64,000 nucleotides of DNA, from positions 1 through 64,000 of the forward strand of contig VGRJ01000017.1 of the NCBI GenBank assembly GCA_016875405.1, in the 5' to 3' direction. Source of the stretch: Deltaproteobacteria bacterium (GTDB lineage: Bacteria > Myxococcota_A > Polyangia > Polyangiales > Polyangiaceae). A model generated the notes under the pieces. It made no database searches and was not told the DNA's origin. It worked only from the letters and a program-made list of their open reading frames with translations. Both the position numbers and the translations under genes were made by a program. This document shows, in pieces, positions 8,336 through 16,405 of the stretch. Each line of letters opens with the position of its first letter. The stretch's first letter is position 1.

Positions 8336-8801
8336 CCGCGGCCTCGGCTGCCGCGCCGAGCGAGACGGAGGCCGCACGACGGAGCGCATCTCGGAGGGCA
8401 TCGTCACCAATCTGCTCGACTGCCGCGGCGAGCTCGCTCGGGAGCGGAAGGGGCCGCGGAGCGCGCTTCTCGGGCGGTGGCGGCGGCAAGCCCTCGACCT
8501 TCCCAACCGAGAAACGCAGCGAGTTCACCTCGATGCCGGCCGCGCGCAGGCTTTCCAAGATGTCGGCCGAGAGGAGCTGAAGCTCGCTCGCCCACACGCC
8601 GCTCGAAGCCTTTACGTGGAGCACACCGCGCTCGAGCCTCACCGGTCGCGCGCGGCCCGCGATGCGAGTCCCGACGGCGCGCTCCCACTGCAAGAACGGG
8701 AGCGGGGGGCGCTCGACGCTCGGCGGCACCTTGAGCGCGAGCGCGGCGAGCGTCTCGGAGAGCTCGAGCGGCCCGGACCGTCGCGACCTCACGGTGTCCA
8801 C
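8253..8801 (-). CDS. DUF721/DciA-like protein
   Basis: A 182-residue protein. Residues about 35-90 match DUF721, the DciA family: LQWERAVGTRIAGRARPVRL, then GVLHVKASSGVWASELQLL and ILESLRAAG. DciA proteins act with the replicative helicase DnaB in bacteria that lack DnaC. That role is known for the family and inferred here. The C-terminal half is Pro/Arg/Ala-rich and probably disordered. GTG 8801 and GTG 8792 are both possible starts; either overlaps the stop of the upstream lipoprotein gene (8789), indicating translational coupling. The 3' end overlaps the convergent SCP2-like gene by 83 bp. Confidence 0.75.
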   Translation of the reverse strand: MDTVRSRRSGPLELSETLAALALKVPPSVERPPLPFLQWERAVGTRIAGRARPVRLERGVLHVKASSGVWASELQLLSADILESLRAAGIEVNSLRFSVGKVEGLPPPPPEKRAPRPLPLPSELAAAVEQIGDDALRDALRRAASVSLGAAAEAAVSTPRGAGARDTRGEDGRGGRTPSGRR

Positions 8802-9625
8802 AGCGCCGCGACGAACGACGTCGCGGCCGGCTGCCCCGAGGAAAACACCACTTCATAACGGAGGCCTGGCTCGATCTCGCGCGTCACCTTGCCCGCTCGA
8901 ACGCCGAGATCCCAGTGAAACACCTCGACGCTACCGCCGAGCGAAACATTGCGCGCCTGAAGCTCCACCGGGGCGAGGGAGCTCTTCGCGATGGTCGCGA
9001 CCGCTCCGCTCCCCTCGAGGACGAACACCTGCTCGCCATTCTCGGCGACGACCACGCCAAGCGACGTCGCCCCCGCTTTCGGGTAGCGCACCCACGCGAG
9101 CGGAACGAGCCCGCGACGCAGCGCCTCTGCGTGCTCGACGTCGGTCTCGCGCGTCGTTCCCGCCCAGTCGTACTGCACCCGAAGCTCCTCTCCTCGCTGC
9201 GAGTGAGACACCCTCCCGACGAAGCCGGGCGTGGTCGGCGTGTAGAAGAGCGCGAGCGTCCCTTGCCTCAGGTTGCGCGTGTCGCCGAGCGGGTGAACGA
9301 GCGCCGCGGGCAGACCATCGACGCGCTGCTGCATGCGGTCGATGACGGCGACGGTGTTCGCGCCGAGCGCATCGACGCGCACAATCGCGAGCTCGTAGAC
9401 CGTGCCGCCCGCCTGAGGCAGGAGCGCCCACGCCTGCGCGCCGACCTTGACCCTCGGCGGCGCGTCCGAGAGCGAGCGATGAAACGCCGCGGGGTCGTTC
9501 ACTCGAGCCTTTGTGACAGGGGGGGGCGCGAGCGCCACGAGCGGGGCGCTGACGGGCGCAGGCTCGGTGCCACGACACGCTCCGGCGACGATGACGAGCG
9601 CGCGAGCGAGGCGGTGCACGCTCAC
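8789..9625 (-). CDS. Lipoprotein, possibly with Tudor-like beta-barrel repeats
   Basis: A 278-residue predicted lipoprotein: signal sequence from a GTG start, lipobox VAGAC at about residue 17, then a Pro/Ala-rich linker. The body is beta-rich, with two or three units of the type GTVYELAIVRVDALGANTVAVI and GFVGRVSHSQRGEELRVQYDW, which look like SH3/Tudor-like small barrels. I do not recognise a defined family. Its GTG start overlaps the stop of the preceding lipoprotein gene (GTGA), and its stop overlaps the DciA-like start, so three genes form a tight operon from 10878 to 8253. Function unknown; cell-surface location inferred. Confidence 0.7.
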   Translation of the reverse strand: MSVHRLARALVIVAGACRGTEPAPVSAPLVALAPPPVTKARVNDPAAFHRSLSDAPPRVKVGAQAWALLPQAGGTVYELAIVRVDALGANTVAVIDRMQQRVDGLPAALVHPLGDTRNLRQGTLALFYTPTTPGFVGRVSHSQRGEELRVQYDWAGTTRETDVEHAEALRRGLVPLAWVRYPKAGATSLGVVVAENGEQVFVLEGSGAVATIAKSSLAPVELQARNVSLGGSVEVFHWDLGVRAGKVTREIEPGLRYEVVFSSGQPAATSFVAALWTP

Positions 9626-10878
9626 GGGCAGTCGACCTGGCCCTTCAGCGACGTCGTGTTCCCCTTCACCACGTAGTGATCGAAGGACTGCGCGAAGGCG
9701 AGATCACGACTCGAGGGGCTCAGGTCGTGCCATTTCCAAGCGCCGACGCCTCCGCCGCCTGGCAAGAGCACGTTCGGATAGCCGCTCTTCTGGCGCCAGA
9801 CGTAGAACATGCGATCGAGGAACACCGCTGGGCCGGCTCCGTCCATGTACGTATCCACGACGCCGAACAAGAGGGTGAGCTGACTGTCGCTCTTGCGCGA
9901 CACCTTGCGCTGCATGAGCCAGTGAAACCGCCCCTGCGGAAACGCGCCCTGGCTCCCGTGATAGAAGTCGGCGAGCCACTGATCGCGCTCGCCGGCAGAG
10001 GCGCCCGCCTTGCAGTAGGTGCTGCGCGACGGATACATCTCGGCCGAGAGCGTGGCGCCCGCGTCGAGGAGCGCGTCGATGGCGGGAGTCGCGCCGTCGT
10101 TCAGCGACGGATAGCCGACGGCGAGGCCGTGTACGAGGTAGGCGCCCCAGCGTCCGCGCCACTGCGGGAACTTCTGCGCCATGACGACGGCTGCGTCGTG
10201 GATGCGGTCCTTCGTGTTCGAGCGAAGCTCGTCGATCATGAGCCTTCGCGGGGCGCTCGCCCCCTTCTGGAACTGCGCGTGGATGAACTTCGCGAGGTCC
10301 TCGCCGCTCGCGAACGGGACCACCTGGCCGTCGGCGACGCCGTACTCGGAGGTGATGTTCTGAGCCCACTGCGCGAACGTGACCTGCTCGGGCTTGTTCT
10401 GCGAAGCGATGAGGACGTACTCGTTCACCTGGGCGAGCGGGAGGATCGAGTCCCACGAGGTGAGAAAGTCCTTGTGGACGATCTGGAACGAGCTCGGCAC
10501 GAGCGGCGGCGGCGGCGCGACGAAGCAGCACTGCGCGCAGTCGGACGCGGGCAGGAGCGGCAGCCCCGCGCACAGCGTGGTCGAAGCATCCGTGCAGGTG
10601 TTGCCGCCGAGCGCGCCGCAGGTCGCGGGCATGCCGGTGCCGGTCGTGCTCGAGGCCTGGGCCCCGGTGGTCGACGAGCCGCTCACGGCGCTGCCGCCCT
10701 CACCGCTCGCCGTGCTGCCGCCGCTCCCGCTCGTGCCCCCTGCGCCACCGACCGCGCCGCTGGCTGAAGACGCGCTCGCCCCGGCGCCGCCGGCTCCGGC
10801 GAGCAGCGGGCCACCGACGTCGGCGCTGCCACCGCACGCCGTGAGCACGACGAGGAGACGCGAGGGCGCGGCGCTCAT
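9622..10878 (-). CDS. Lipoprotein with Gly/Ser/Ala linker and unassigned C-terminal domain
   Basis: A 418-residue predicted lipoprotein (lipobox VLTAC, Cys about residue 15). A low-complexity Gly/Ala/Ser/Thr linker of about 65 residues is followed by a short Cys motif (CGALGGNTC ... CAQCC) and a 300-residue globular domain. That domain has alternating strands and helices (FQIVHKDFLTSWDSIL, RRLMIDELRSNTKDRI, GRWGAYLVHGLAVGYPSL), which suggests a TIM-barrel, possibly glycoside-hydrolase-like, but no signature lets me name it. It is first in an operon with the next lipoprotein and the DciA-like gene. A recognisable promoter (TTGACC, 18 bp, TACGGT) lies directly upstream. Confidence 0.7.
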   Translation of the reverse strand: MSAAPSRLLVVLTACGGSADVGGPLLAGAGGAGASASSASGAVGGAGGTSGSGGSTASGEGGSAVSGSSTTGAQASSTTGTGMPATCGALGGNTCTDASTTLCAGLPLLPASDCAQCCFVAPPPPLVPSSFQIVHKDFLTSWDSILPLAQVNEYVLIASQNKPEQVTFAQWAQNITSEYGVADGQVVPFASGEDLAKFIHAQFQKGASAPRRLMIDELRSNTKDRIHDAAVVMAQKFPQWRGRWGAYLVHGLAVGYPSLNDGATPAIDALLDAGATLSAEMYPSRSTYCKAGASAGERDQWLADFYHGSQGAFPQGRFHWLMQRKVSRKSDSQLTLLFGVVDTYMDGAGPAVFLDRMFYVWRQKSGYPNVLLPGGGGVGAWKWHDLSPSSRDLAFAQSFDHYVVKGNTTSLKGQVDCP

Positions 10879-10885
10879 GAGATCG

Positions 10886-10915
10886 ACCGTAGCGACGCGT
10901 CGGAGCCCTGGTCAA
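10886..10915 (-). promoter_or_regulatory. Promoter: -35 TTGACC, 18-bp spacer, -10 TACGGT
   Basis: On the minus strand TTGACC (10915-10910) is followed by 18 bp and TACGGT (10891-10886), which ends 7 nt before the ATG at 10878. This is the best two-box sigma-70-type promoter in the window and places the transcript start at or beside the start codon. Confidence 0.6.
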
Positions 10916-10974
10916 GCACCCGACGCGCTCGGTTGCGGGGCGCGGGCAAGCTGCGGTACTGTCCGGCGTCCTTG

Positions 10975-11057
<83 letters not shown>

Positions 11058-11105
11058 CCCATTCAACGCAGCACACGCACGGCGCGTCCGCGTGGTCTCG
11101 CCGCG

Positions 11106-11420
11106 ATGACGAAGCGACCCCGAAAGGAGCGGCGCGTGAGCGAGCGCGAGCAAGTGAAGCTCACCGAGACACGGCGGAAGCTCCACGCCCTCGAGCCCGG
11201 CGGCAGCGAAGACCACCCGGTCGAGGTCGTGTCTTCCTCGGTGATCGAGCCGCACGCGCGCGGGCTTGCTTGCGCCCGCTGCGGCCCAGAGCTCCGCATC
11301 GTCGACCAAGCCGCCTTCGTCAAGGGAGCGCACGTGCGCCGGCGCGTAACGCTTCGTTGTGCGCGTTGCGGTGACGCGCGCGTCGCTCACTACGTCATCG
11401 TGCAGCCGCTCCTCCAGTGA
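11106..11420 (+). CDS. Small hypothetical protein with Cys-pair (Zn-ribbon-like) C-terminus
   Basis: A 104-residue protein. A basic, Lys/Arg/Glu-rich N-terminus (about 1-40) is followed by two cysteine pairs, LACARCG at about residue 57 and LRCARCG at about 86, spaced like a zinc ribbon. The family is not recognised. The ATG at 11106 was chosen because any upstream in-frame start lies inside the tRNA gene. Its TGA stop overlaps the GTG of rarD (GTGA), so the two are translationally coupled. Nucleic-acid or metal binding is possible but not shown. Confidence 0.65.
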   Translation: MTKRPRKERRVSEREQVKLTETRRKLHALEPGGSEDHPVEVVSSSVIEPHARGLACARCGPELRIVDQAAFVKGAHVRRRVTLRCARCGDARVAHYVIVQPLLQ

Positions 11421-12325
11421 CGCCCCCGTCCTCGAACCGCTCCGGCCTCGGGTTTGCCGTGCTCGCGTACGGGCTGTGGGGCGTCGTGCCGCTCTACTGG
11501 AAACAGCTCGGGCACGTAGCCCCGCTCGAAATCCTCGCGCACCGCGTCGTCGGAGGCCTTGTCGTCGGGCTCGCGCTCCTCGCGTGGCGGGGCGGGCTCG
11601 CGAGCGCCTGGAAGCTCCTGCGCGCATCGGAGAGTCGCCGGGTGCTCGTCGCGTCCACCGCGCTCATCGCGGCAAACTGGGGGCTCTTCATCTGGGCGGT
11701 GGTGCGCGGGCGCCTCGCGGAGGCGAGCCTCGGCTACTTCGTGAACCCGCTCTGCAACGCGCTCCTCGGTCGAGTGGTCCTCGGCGAGCGCATGTCGCGG
11801 GGCCAGGCCGGGGCAGTCCTCATTAGCGCGGTCGGCGTGGCCTGGCTCGCGGCGACCGGGGAGCACCTCCCGTGGCTCGCGCTCGCGCTCGCGACCACGT
11901 TCTCGACCTACGGGCTCCTGAGAAAGCGCGCTCCCGCCGGAGCCGTCGAGGGCTTCACGCTCGAGGCCGTGCTCGTGGCACCGCTCGCGGTCGGGTACCT
12001 CGCGATGCGAACGCCCCCCTTCGGGGTCGTGCTAACCAGCGACGCTACGACGCGCGCGCTCCTCCTCGGCGCGGGGGTCGTCACGGCGGTGCCACTCTTG
12101 TCGTTTGCGGCCGCGGCTCGACGCCTCTCGTACACGGCGCTCGGGATGGTCCAGTTCCTGTCGCCGACCCTGCAGCTCGCCTGCGCGGTGCTGCTCTTCG
12201 GCGAGCCCTTCTCGCTACGCTTCGCCATCGCGTTCGCCGCGATCGCCACGGGCGCCGCGATCTTCGCGCTCGACGCCGTGCTCCGCGAGACCCGGCGTGC
12301 GACGACCGTCGGGAGCACGAGCTGA
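11417..12325 (+). CDS. rarD: RarD-type EamA/DMT family transporter
   Basis: A 302-residue inner-membrane protein with about ten hydrophobic segments. The RarD signature is at the N-terminus: GLGFAVLAYGLWGVVPLYWKQL with 'LEILAHRVVGG' just after, then ANWGLFIWAV, GYFVNPLCNALLG and TALGMVQFLSPTLQL in the second repeat. RarD proteins belong to the drug/metabolite transporter superfamily. E. coli RarD is linked to chloramphenicol sensitivity, but the natural substrate is not settled. The GTG start is overlapped with the preceding small gene. Two perfect hairpins follow the stop within 75 bp and may end the transcript. Confidence 0.92.
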   Translation: MTPPSSNRSGLGFAVLAYGLWGVVPLYWKQLGHVAPLEILAHRVVGGLVVGLALLAWRGGLASAWKLLRASESRRVLVASTALIAANWGLFIWAVVRGRLAEASLGYFVNPLCNALLGRVVLGERMSRGQAGAVLISAVGVAWLAATGEHLPWLALALATTFSTYGLLRKRAPAGAVEGFTLEAVLVAPLAVGYLAMRTPPFGVVLTSDATTRALLLGAGVVTAVPLLSFAAAARRLSYTALGMVQFLSPTLQLACAVLLFGEPFSLRFAIAFAAIATGAAIFALDAVLRETRRATTVGSTS

Positions 12326-12358
12326 CCCGACGGCACACCACCGCGACAGCGCTGCCAC

Positions 12359-12398
12359 GGTCCACCCGTGGACCAGCAGATGGATCGTTCGCGATCCA
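12359..12398 (+). terminator. Two adjacent perfect hairpins, one with a TTCG tetraloop
   Basis: GGTCCAC-CC-GTGGACC (12359-12374) is followed 6 nt later by TGGATCG-TTCG-CGATCCA (12381-12398). The second is a 7-bp stem closed by a UUCG tetraloop, a very stable RNA fold. They lie 33-73 nt after the rarD stop. There is no strong T-tract (only CTTTG follows), so termination is inferred from position and stability. The first is a tight palindrome and may instead be a protein site. Confidence 0.5.
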
Positions 12399-12539
12399 CT
12401 TTGTCGCCCTGCCCAGCACGCCTCGCATTCGCCCCAGAACTGCGCCAAACCGAGCAAATCGAGGGCGATCGGCGCTCGGTCCGCACGACGGGGCTCTCGA
12501 GCACGTAGGTCGGTACGCGAGTTGCAGACGGCGTGGAAT

Positions 12540-13019
12540 ATGAAGCCCCGCGCGACCGAGTCCATCTCCCTTCGCCACGACGTCTGCCCCCCGTCGAAGA
12601 GCCGGGTCGGCCTCCGCGAGCTCGCCGATGGCGCCTCCGACGGCCTCGACGGTGACGCCTTCGCCCTGCCCGCGAGCTCGGACAGCGTGCGCCACGCGCG
12701 CATCGCCGTCGACGGGAGCTGGTTCGAGGTCGACGGAGTCCGCGGCGACATCTCGCGCAGGCCGGTGCTGCGTCGGGTGCTGGCGGCCTTCGTCGCCCAC
12801 CATGCCTCGGGCACGCGTCGCCCGCTGACGATGCACGAGGTCCTCGCCGCAGGCTGGCCGAACGAGCGCTGCGTCCGCGACTCGGGTGCGGCGCGCGTCT
12901 ACCAGACCGTCAAGCGCCTGCGGCAGATCGGCCTCGGCTCGCTGCTCGAGCACGACGGGCGCGGCTACTGGCTCACGGGCTCACCCCTCATCGAGGGGCT
13001 CGCCGCGACGGCCGCCTGA
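12540..13019 (+). CDS. Winged-helix (OmpR/PhoB C-terminal-type) protein
   Basis: A 159-residue protein. The N-terminal 60 residues are polar. Residues about 60-150 look like a trans_reg_C winged helix: a short beta-hairpin (ARIAVDGSWFEVDGVRGDIS), two helices (LRRVLAAFVAHHA, TMHEVLAAGWP), the recognition-helix region AARVYQTVKRLRQIGL, and the wing HDGRGYWL. There is no receiver domain. DNA binding is inferred; such small stand-alone forms are seen in large myxobacterial genomes, and some serve as protein modules rather than regulators. The start ATG 12540 sits 214 bp after rarD, beyond the hairpin pair, so it is probably separately transcribed. Confidence 0.7.
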   Translation: MKPRATESISLRHDVCPPSKSRVGLRELADGASDGLDGDAFALPASSDSVRHARIAVDGSWFEVDGVRGDISRRPVLRRVLAAFVAHHASGTRRPLTMHEVLAAGWPNERCVRDSGAARVYQTVKRLRQIGLGSLLEHDGRGYWLTGSPLIEGLAATAA

Positions 13020-13110
13020 CCACGCGGTTCGCGTGCCGGCTCGTGGCGAGTCGTGTAGGCTTCGCTCGGGTCGCGCCTTCCTTCTCGCCCGCGCGGCCCA
13101 AGGACCCCGT

Positions 13111-14163
13111 ATGCGCCCGCACTGGCTTTCGTTCGTACCGCTGCTCTTCGTCGTGACCTGCGGCGACTCGAAGTCGTCTCAGACGATCTGCGCCCCCGGC
13201 ACCGAGATCTTCTGTCGCTGCCGCGGAGGAGCGCCAGGCACGAAGCTCTGCGCCGACGACGGCGGCGGCTTCGGCGAGTGTCGCCAAGCCGACGGCGAGT
13301 GCACCGAGATCCCGGAGGTCACCTCGGCAGAGGAGTCTTCGACGACCACCACCGGCGGCGGCGTGGGCGGCGCAGGCGGTGCGCCCTCGCAGTGCAGCCA
13401 CGATCTGTGTGAGGTCGGCGTCGCGCTCGAGATCGGCTGCGACGAGTGCGTCACCTCCATCTGCACCTCGATCGACCCCTTCTGCTGCGACAAGCTCGAA
13501 GGTCAGATGGGCTCGTGGGACGCCATGTGCCTGCAGGGCGTCCAGAAGATCTGCGGCATCGACTGCGGCATCGCGCCCTCGACCTCCGCGAGCTCGTCAT
13601 CGAGCAGCGCCGCGTCGAGCAGCAGCGGGGGCCCTCAGTGCTTCCCGATCGACCTGTTGATCCCAGGCGACCTCGTCATCACCGAGCTGATGAACGACTC
13701 GTCGTCGCTCTCGGACGCGCAAGGCGAGTACTTCGAGATCTACAACACTCAGAGCGAGTGCCTCGAGCTGAAGGGCCTCGTCATCGAGAGCCAGAACGAC
13801 CCGAAGCCGTACGTCATCCCCACGAGCCTCGTGCTGCCCGGAAAGAGCTACGCGCTGCTGTGCCGCGACAAGAACGCGCTCGCTGGACTCGGCGTCACCT
13901 GCGATCACGCGTACGGCGGCGGCATCAACCTCGGCAACAGCTCGGATACGCTGTACCTGAAGGCGGGCATCTTGCTCCTCGACGGCGTCGCCTACGGGTC
14001 GAGCGTCATCATGCCGGTCGGCGCCTCGCGCAACCTCGACCCGTCGAAGCTCGATCACAAGCAGAACGACGTCGAGACCAACTGGTGCGTGTCGAAGAGC
14101 TTCATCTCGGGCTCGAGCGGCGACCGCGGGACGCCCGGTCTTCCCAACGACTTGTGCAAGTAA
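13111..14163 (+). CDS. Lipoprotein with lamin-tail domain
   Basis: A 350-residue predicted lipoprotein (lipobox VVTC, Cys about residue 17). Residues 25-80 are a Cys-rich segment of the CAPGTEIFCRCRGG type, followed by Ser/Thr linkers on either side of a second Cys-rich block (about 100-150). The C-terminal 170 residues match the lamin-tail domain (LTD), an Ig-like fold: LVITELMNDSSS, GEYFEIYNTQ, LELKGLVIESQ and the LVLPGKSYALLCRD turn. LTDs in bacteria occur on secreted proteins, often with nucleases or as adhesion modules. An AAGGAC sits upstream of the ATG, and a TAGGCT -10-like hexamer lies at 13056-13061. Confidence 0.8.
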   Translation: MRPHWLSFVPLLFVVTCGDSKSSQTICAPGTEIFCRCRGGAPGTKLCADDGGGFGECRQADGECTEIPEVTSAEESSTTTTGGGVGGAGGAPSQCSHDLCEVGVALEIGCDECVTSICTSIDPFCCDKLEGQMGSWDAMCLQGVQKICGIDCGIAPSTSASSSSSSAASSSSGGPQCFPIDLLIPGDLVITELMNDSSSLSDAQGEYFEIYNTQSECLELKGLVIESQNDPKPYVIPTSLVLPGKSYALLCRDKNALAGLGVTCDHAYGGGINLGNSSDTLYLKAGILLLDGVAYGSSVIMPVGASRNLDPSKLDHKQNDVETNWCVSKSFISGSSGDRGTPGLPNDLCK

Positions 14164-14191
14164 CCGAGAGCGCCCGTTCGCTCCCTTCGCG

Positions 14192-14716
14192 ATGCGTCTC
14201 CAGTTCGTCTCTCCGCTTCTGCACGAGCTCGATCGGCTCGAGGCGGAGGTGCTGCTGGGCGTGCTCTGGCAGGACGTTCGACCAGCCGATGGTATCGCCG
14301 GCTTGTGCGACTTTCGACTCGGCGGGCGTCTGAGCCGTTGGATGCTCGAGGGCTACCTCACCGGCGCAGTCGGCGAGGCCTTGCTGGTCCCCGGTAAGCC
14401 TGCCTTCGGCTTCGAGAAGCTGTTGTTCGTCGGCGCCGGAGCGCGCGCCACGTTCGACGACGCGCGCTTCGAGCAGGTCCTGGCCACCATGCTCAAACAC
14501 GTCGATGGCCTCGCGACCCGCAGCGTGGTGGCGGAGCTCCCGGGACGCCAGGGCGACGTCGTGACCCCGGAGCACGCCGCCGATCGGCTGCTCGCGGCGC
14601 TCGCGGCCCCCAAGGCGAAGCAGGCCTCGTGGACGGTGGTGGAGGAGCTGCCGGCGCGTCGACGGATCGAGCAGCAGCTGGTCGAAGAGCGACGGCGACT
14701 GCGCCCGGTGCTGTGA
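14192..14716 (+). CDS. Stand-alone M17 leucyl aminopeptidase N-terminal-like domain
   Basis: A 174-residue protein. The arrangement 'D-R-L-E-A-E-V-L' ... 'GGRLSRWMLEGYLTG' ... 'GEALLVPGKPAFGFEKLLFVGAG' follows the N-terminal macro-like domain of family M17 aminopeptidases, in which a nucleophile-free alpha/beta fold ends in LLFVGAG. The catalytic zinc domain (with NTDAEGR) is absent, and the gene ends after 174 codons with a clear stop, so it cannot be a peptidase. It lies 28 bp after the lamin-tail lipoprotein gene. A ligand-binding or regulatory role is inferred. The similarity is by eye. Confidence 0.55.
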   Translation: MRLQFVSPLLHELDRLEAEVLLGVLWQDVRPADGIAGLCDFRLGGRLSRWMLEGYLTGAVGEALLVPGKPAFGFEKLLFVGAGARATFDDARFEQVLATMLKHVDGLATRSVVAELPGRQGDVVTPEHAADRLLAALAAPKAKQASWTVVEELPARRRIEQQLVEERRRLRPVL

Positions 14717-14754
14717 CCTTGGCGAGGAGCGTCGACGGTCCTTCGCGGGTTGAG

Positions 14755-14760
14755 TAGCAT
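14755..14760 (+). promoter_or_regulatory. -10-like TAGCAT, 7 nt before plsB start
   Basis: TAGCAT ends 7 nt before the ATG at 14768, supporting that ATG over the TTG at 14750 in the same frame. Confidence 0.35.
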
Positions 14761-14767
14761 CGAGAGA

Positions 14768-16405
14768 ATGGCACGCGAGGCGCCGATCTTTCGCTTCAAC
14801 CACGAGCGCTCGATGCTCGTCGCTGCCACGGTCGAGCGCGTCGTTTCGAACACGAAAGATCCGCTCCACGCCCTCAACGACGCAGCCTACTGGGAAATTC
14901 GTCGGCTCGACGGTGCCCGCTCGGCAAGCGGCCAGGCCGAACTCTCCGAGTGGCGTAGCCTCGCGCGGCGCCTCGCCCGCATGAGCGACGTGGAGCGTCG
15001 CGAGCGCCTCTCATCGCTCGCCACGTCGTACGCCGAGGACATCGCCGGCAATTTCGACCCGAGGGTCTTTCGGGCCTCAACGCGCATCTTGCCCTCGCTC
15101 GTGACGGGCCTGCTCGCGCCCGGCGCCCTACCGCGTCACCTACGCGATCCGCGAGGGCTGTTGAGCCTCGATGCACTCGCGGACAAGGTGGTGATCCAGG
15201 GCGACACGGCGCGCCTCGCGAAGCTCGCCGAGCGCGGGACGCTCGTGTTCGTGCCGACGCACTCGTCGAACATGGACTCGATCGTGTTCGGCTTCGCGCT
15301 CGAACGCTCGGGGCTGCCGCCTGCGACCTATGGGGCCGGCAAAAACCTGTTCACGAACCCGCTCTTGTCGTTCTTCATGCACAACCTCGGCGCCTACAAG
15401 GTCGACCGGCGATTGCGCTTCGACCTCTACAAGGACTGCCTGAAGACGTACTCGTGCGTGCTGCTCGAGCGCGGCTATCACTCGCTCTTCTTTCCCGGTG
15501 GAACGCGCTCACGCTCGGGTGCGGTCGAAGCCAAGCTGAAGCTCGGGCTCGCCGGCACGGGGATCGAGAGCTACGTGCGGAGCCTCCGCGCGGGCGCCGA
15601 GCGCAAGGTGTTCTTCGTCCCCGCCACGATCAACTACCTCATCACGCTCGAGGCAGAGACGCTCATCGAGGATTATCTGAGCGAGGCGGGCAAGGCGCGA
15701 TACATCATCGAGGACGACGAATCGACCCGCTTGTCGCGGGTGGTGGCTTTCGTGCGGAAGCTCTTCACGATGCGCGGCTCGGTGGTGATCCGATTCGGTG
15801 AGCCGCTCGATCCGTTCGGCAACTCGGTGGCCCGCGACGGGCGCTCGCTCGATCGGCGCGGGCGTGCGGTCGAGACCGCGAGCTTCGTGCGCGACGTCGC
15901 AGGCGAGGTGTCTCTCGACGCGGATCGCGATGCCCAATACACGCGAGAGCTCGCGGACAGCTTGGTGCGCGGCTACCGCGCCAACACGCTCGTCAACTCG
16001 ACGAACCTCGTCGCCGTCGCGTGCTTCGACCACCTCCGCAAGCAGGCGAGTCGCGACGACCTCTTCACGGTGCTGCGGCTGCGCGACCAAAAGATCTCGC
16101 GTGACGAGCTCGCCCGAGAGGTGCTCGCGCGGCGGGATGTGCTGCGCGAGCTCGAGCGACGAGGCGAGGTCGTGCTCTCGGAGCAGATCCGTGAGTCCTC
16201 GGGCGGCGACGTCCTCGCGCAGGCGATGAGCGCGTTCTCCGGTTACCACAGCGCGCCTGTGATCGAGGCCCACGAGGACGGCGTCGCACTCCGCGATCCG
16301 AAGCTCCTCTACTACTACCAAAATCGCCTGATCCGACACGGTATGGGCTTCGATGTCGAAGCGCGCGGTGGCTCGCCATGCTCCGCCTCAGGGGGTGCAC
16401 GATGA
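14768..16405 (+). CDS. plsB: Glycerol-3-phosphate 1-O-acyltransferase (PlsB-like)
   Basis: A 545-residue enzyme predicted to transfer an acyl group to sn-1 of glycerol-3-phosphate, the first step of phospholipid synthesis at the inner membrane. The acyltransferase core has the HX4D motif (THSSNMD, His165 and Asp170), GAGKNLFTNPLLSFF, the GTR motif (FFPGGTRSRSG, about 242-251) and the VFFVPATINY block. The C-terminal 150 residues are helical and family-typical. At 545 residues it is shorter than E. coli PlsB (about 800) and closer to the compact actinobacterial/deltaproteobacterial form. The TGA overlaps the ATG of the gpsA-like gene (ATGA), so substrate supply and use are coupled. Confidence 0.88.
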   Translation: MAREAPIFRFNHERSMLVAATVERVVSNTKDPLHALNDAAYWEIRRLDGARSASGQAELSEWRSLARRLARMSDVERRERLSSLATSYAEDIAGNFDPRVFRASTRILPSLVTGLLAPGALPRHLRDPRGLLSLDALADKVVIQGDTARLAKLAERGTLVFVPTHSSNMDSIVFGFALERSGLPPATYGAGKNLFTNPLLSFFMHNLGAYKVDRRLRFDLYKDCLKTYSCVLLERGYHSLFFPGGTRSRSGAVEAKLKLGLAGTGIESYVRSLRAGAERKVFFVPATINYLITLEAETLIEDYLSEAGKARYIIEDDESTRLSRVVAFVRKLFTMRGSVVIRFGEPLDPFGNSVARDGRSLDRRGRAVETASFVRDVAGEVSLDADRDAQYTRELADSLVRGYRANTLVNSTNLVAVACFDHLRKQASRDDLFTVLRLRDQKISRDELAREVLARRDVLRELERRGEVVLSEQIRESSGGDVLAQAMSAFSGYHSAPVIEAHEDGVALRDPKLLYYYQNRLIRHGMGFDVEARGGSPCSASGGAR

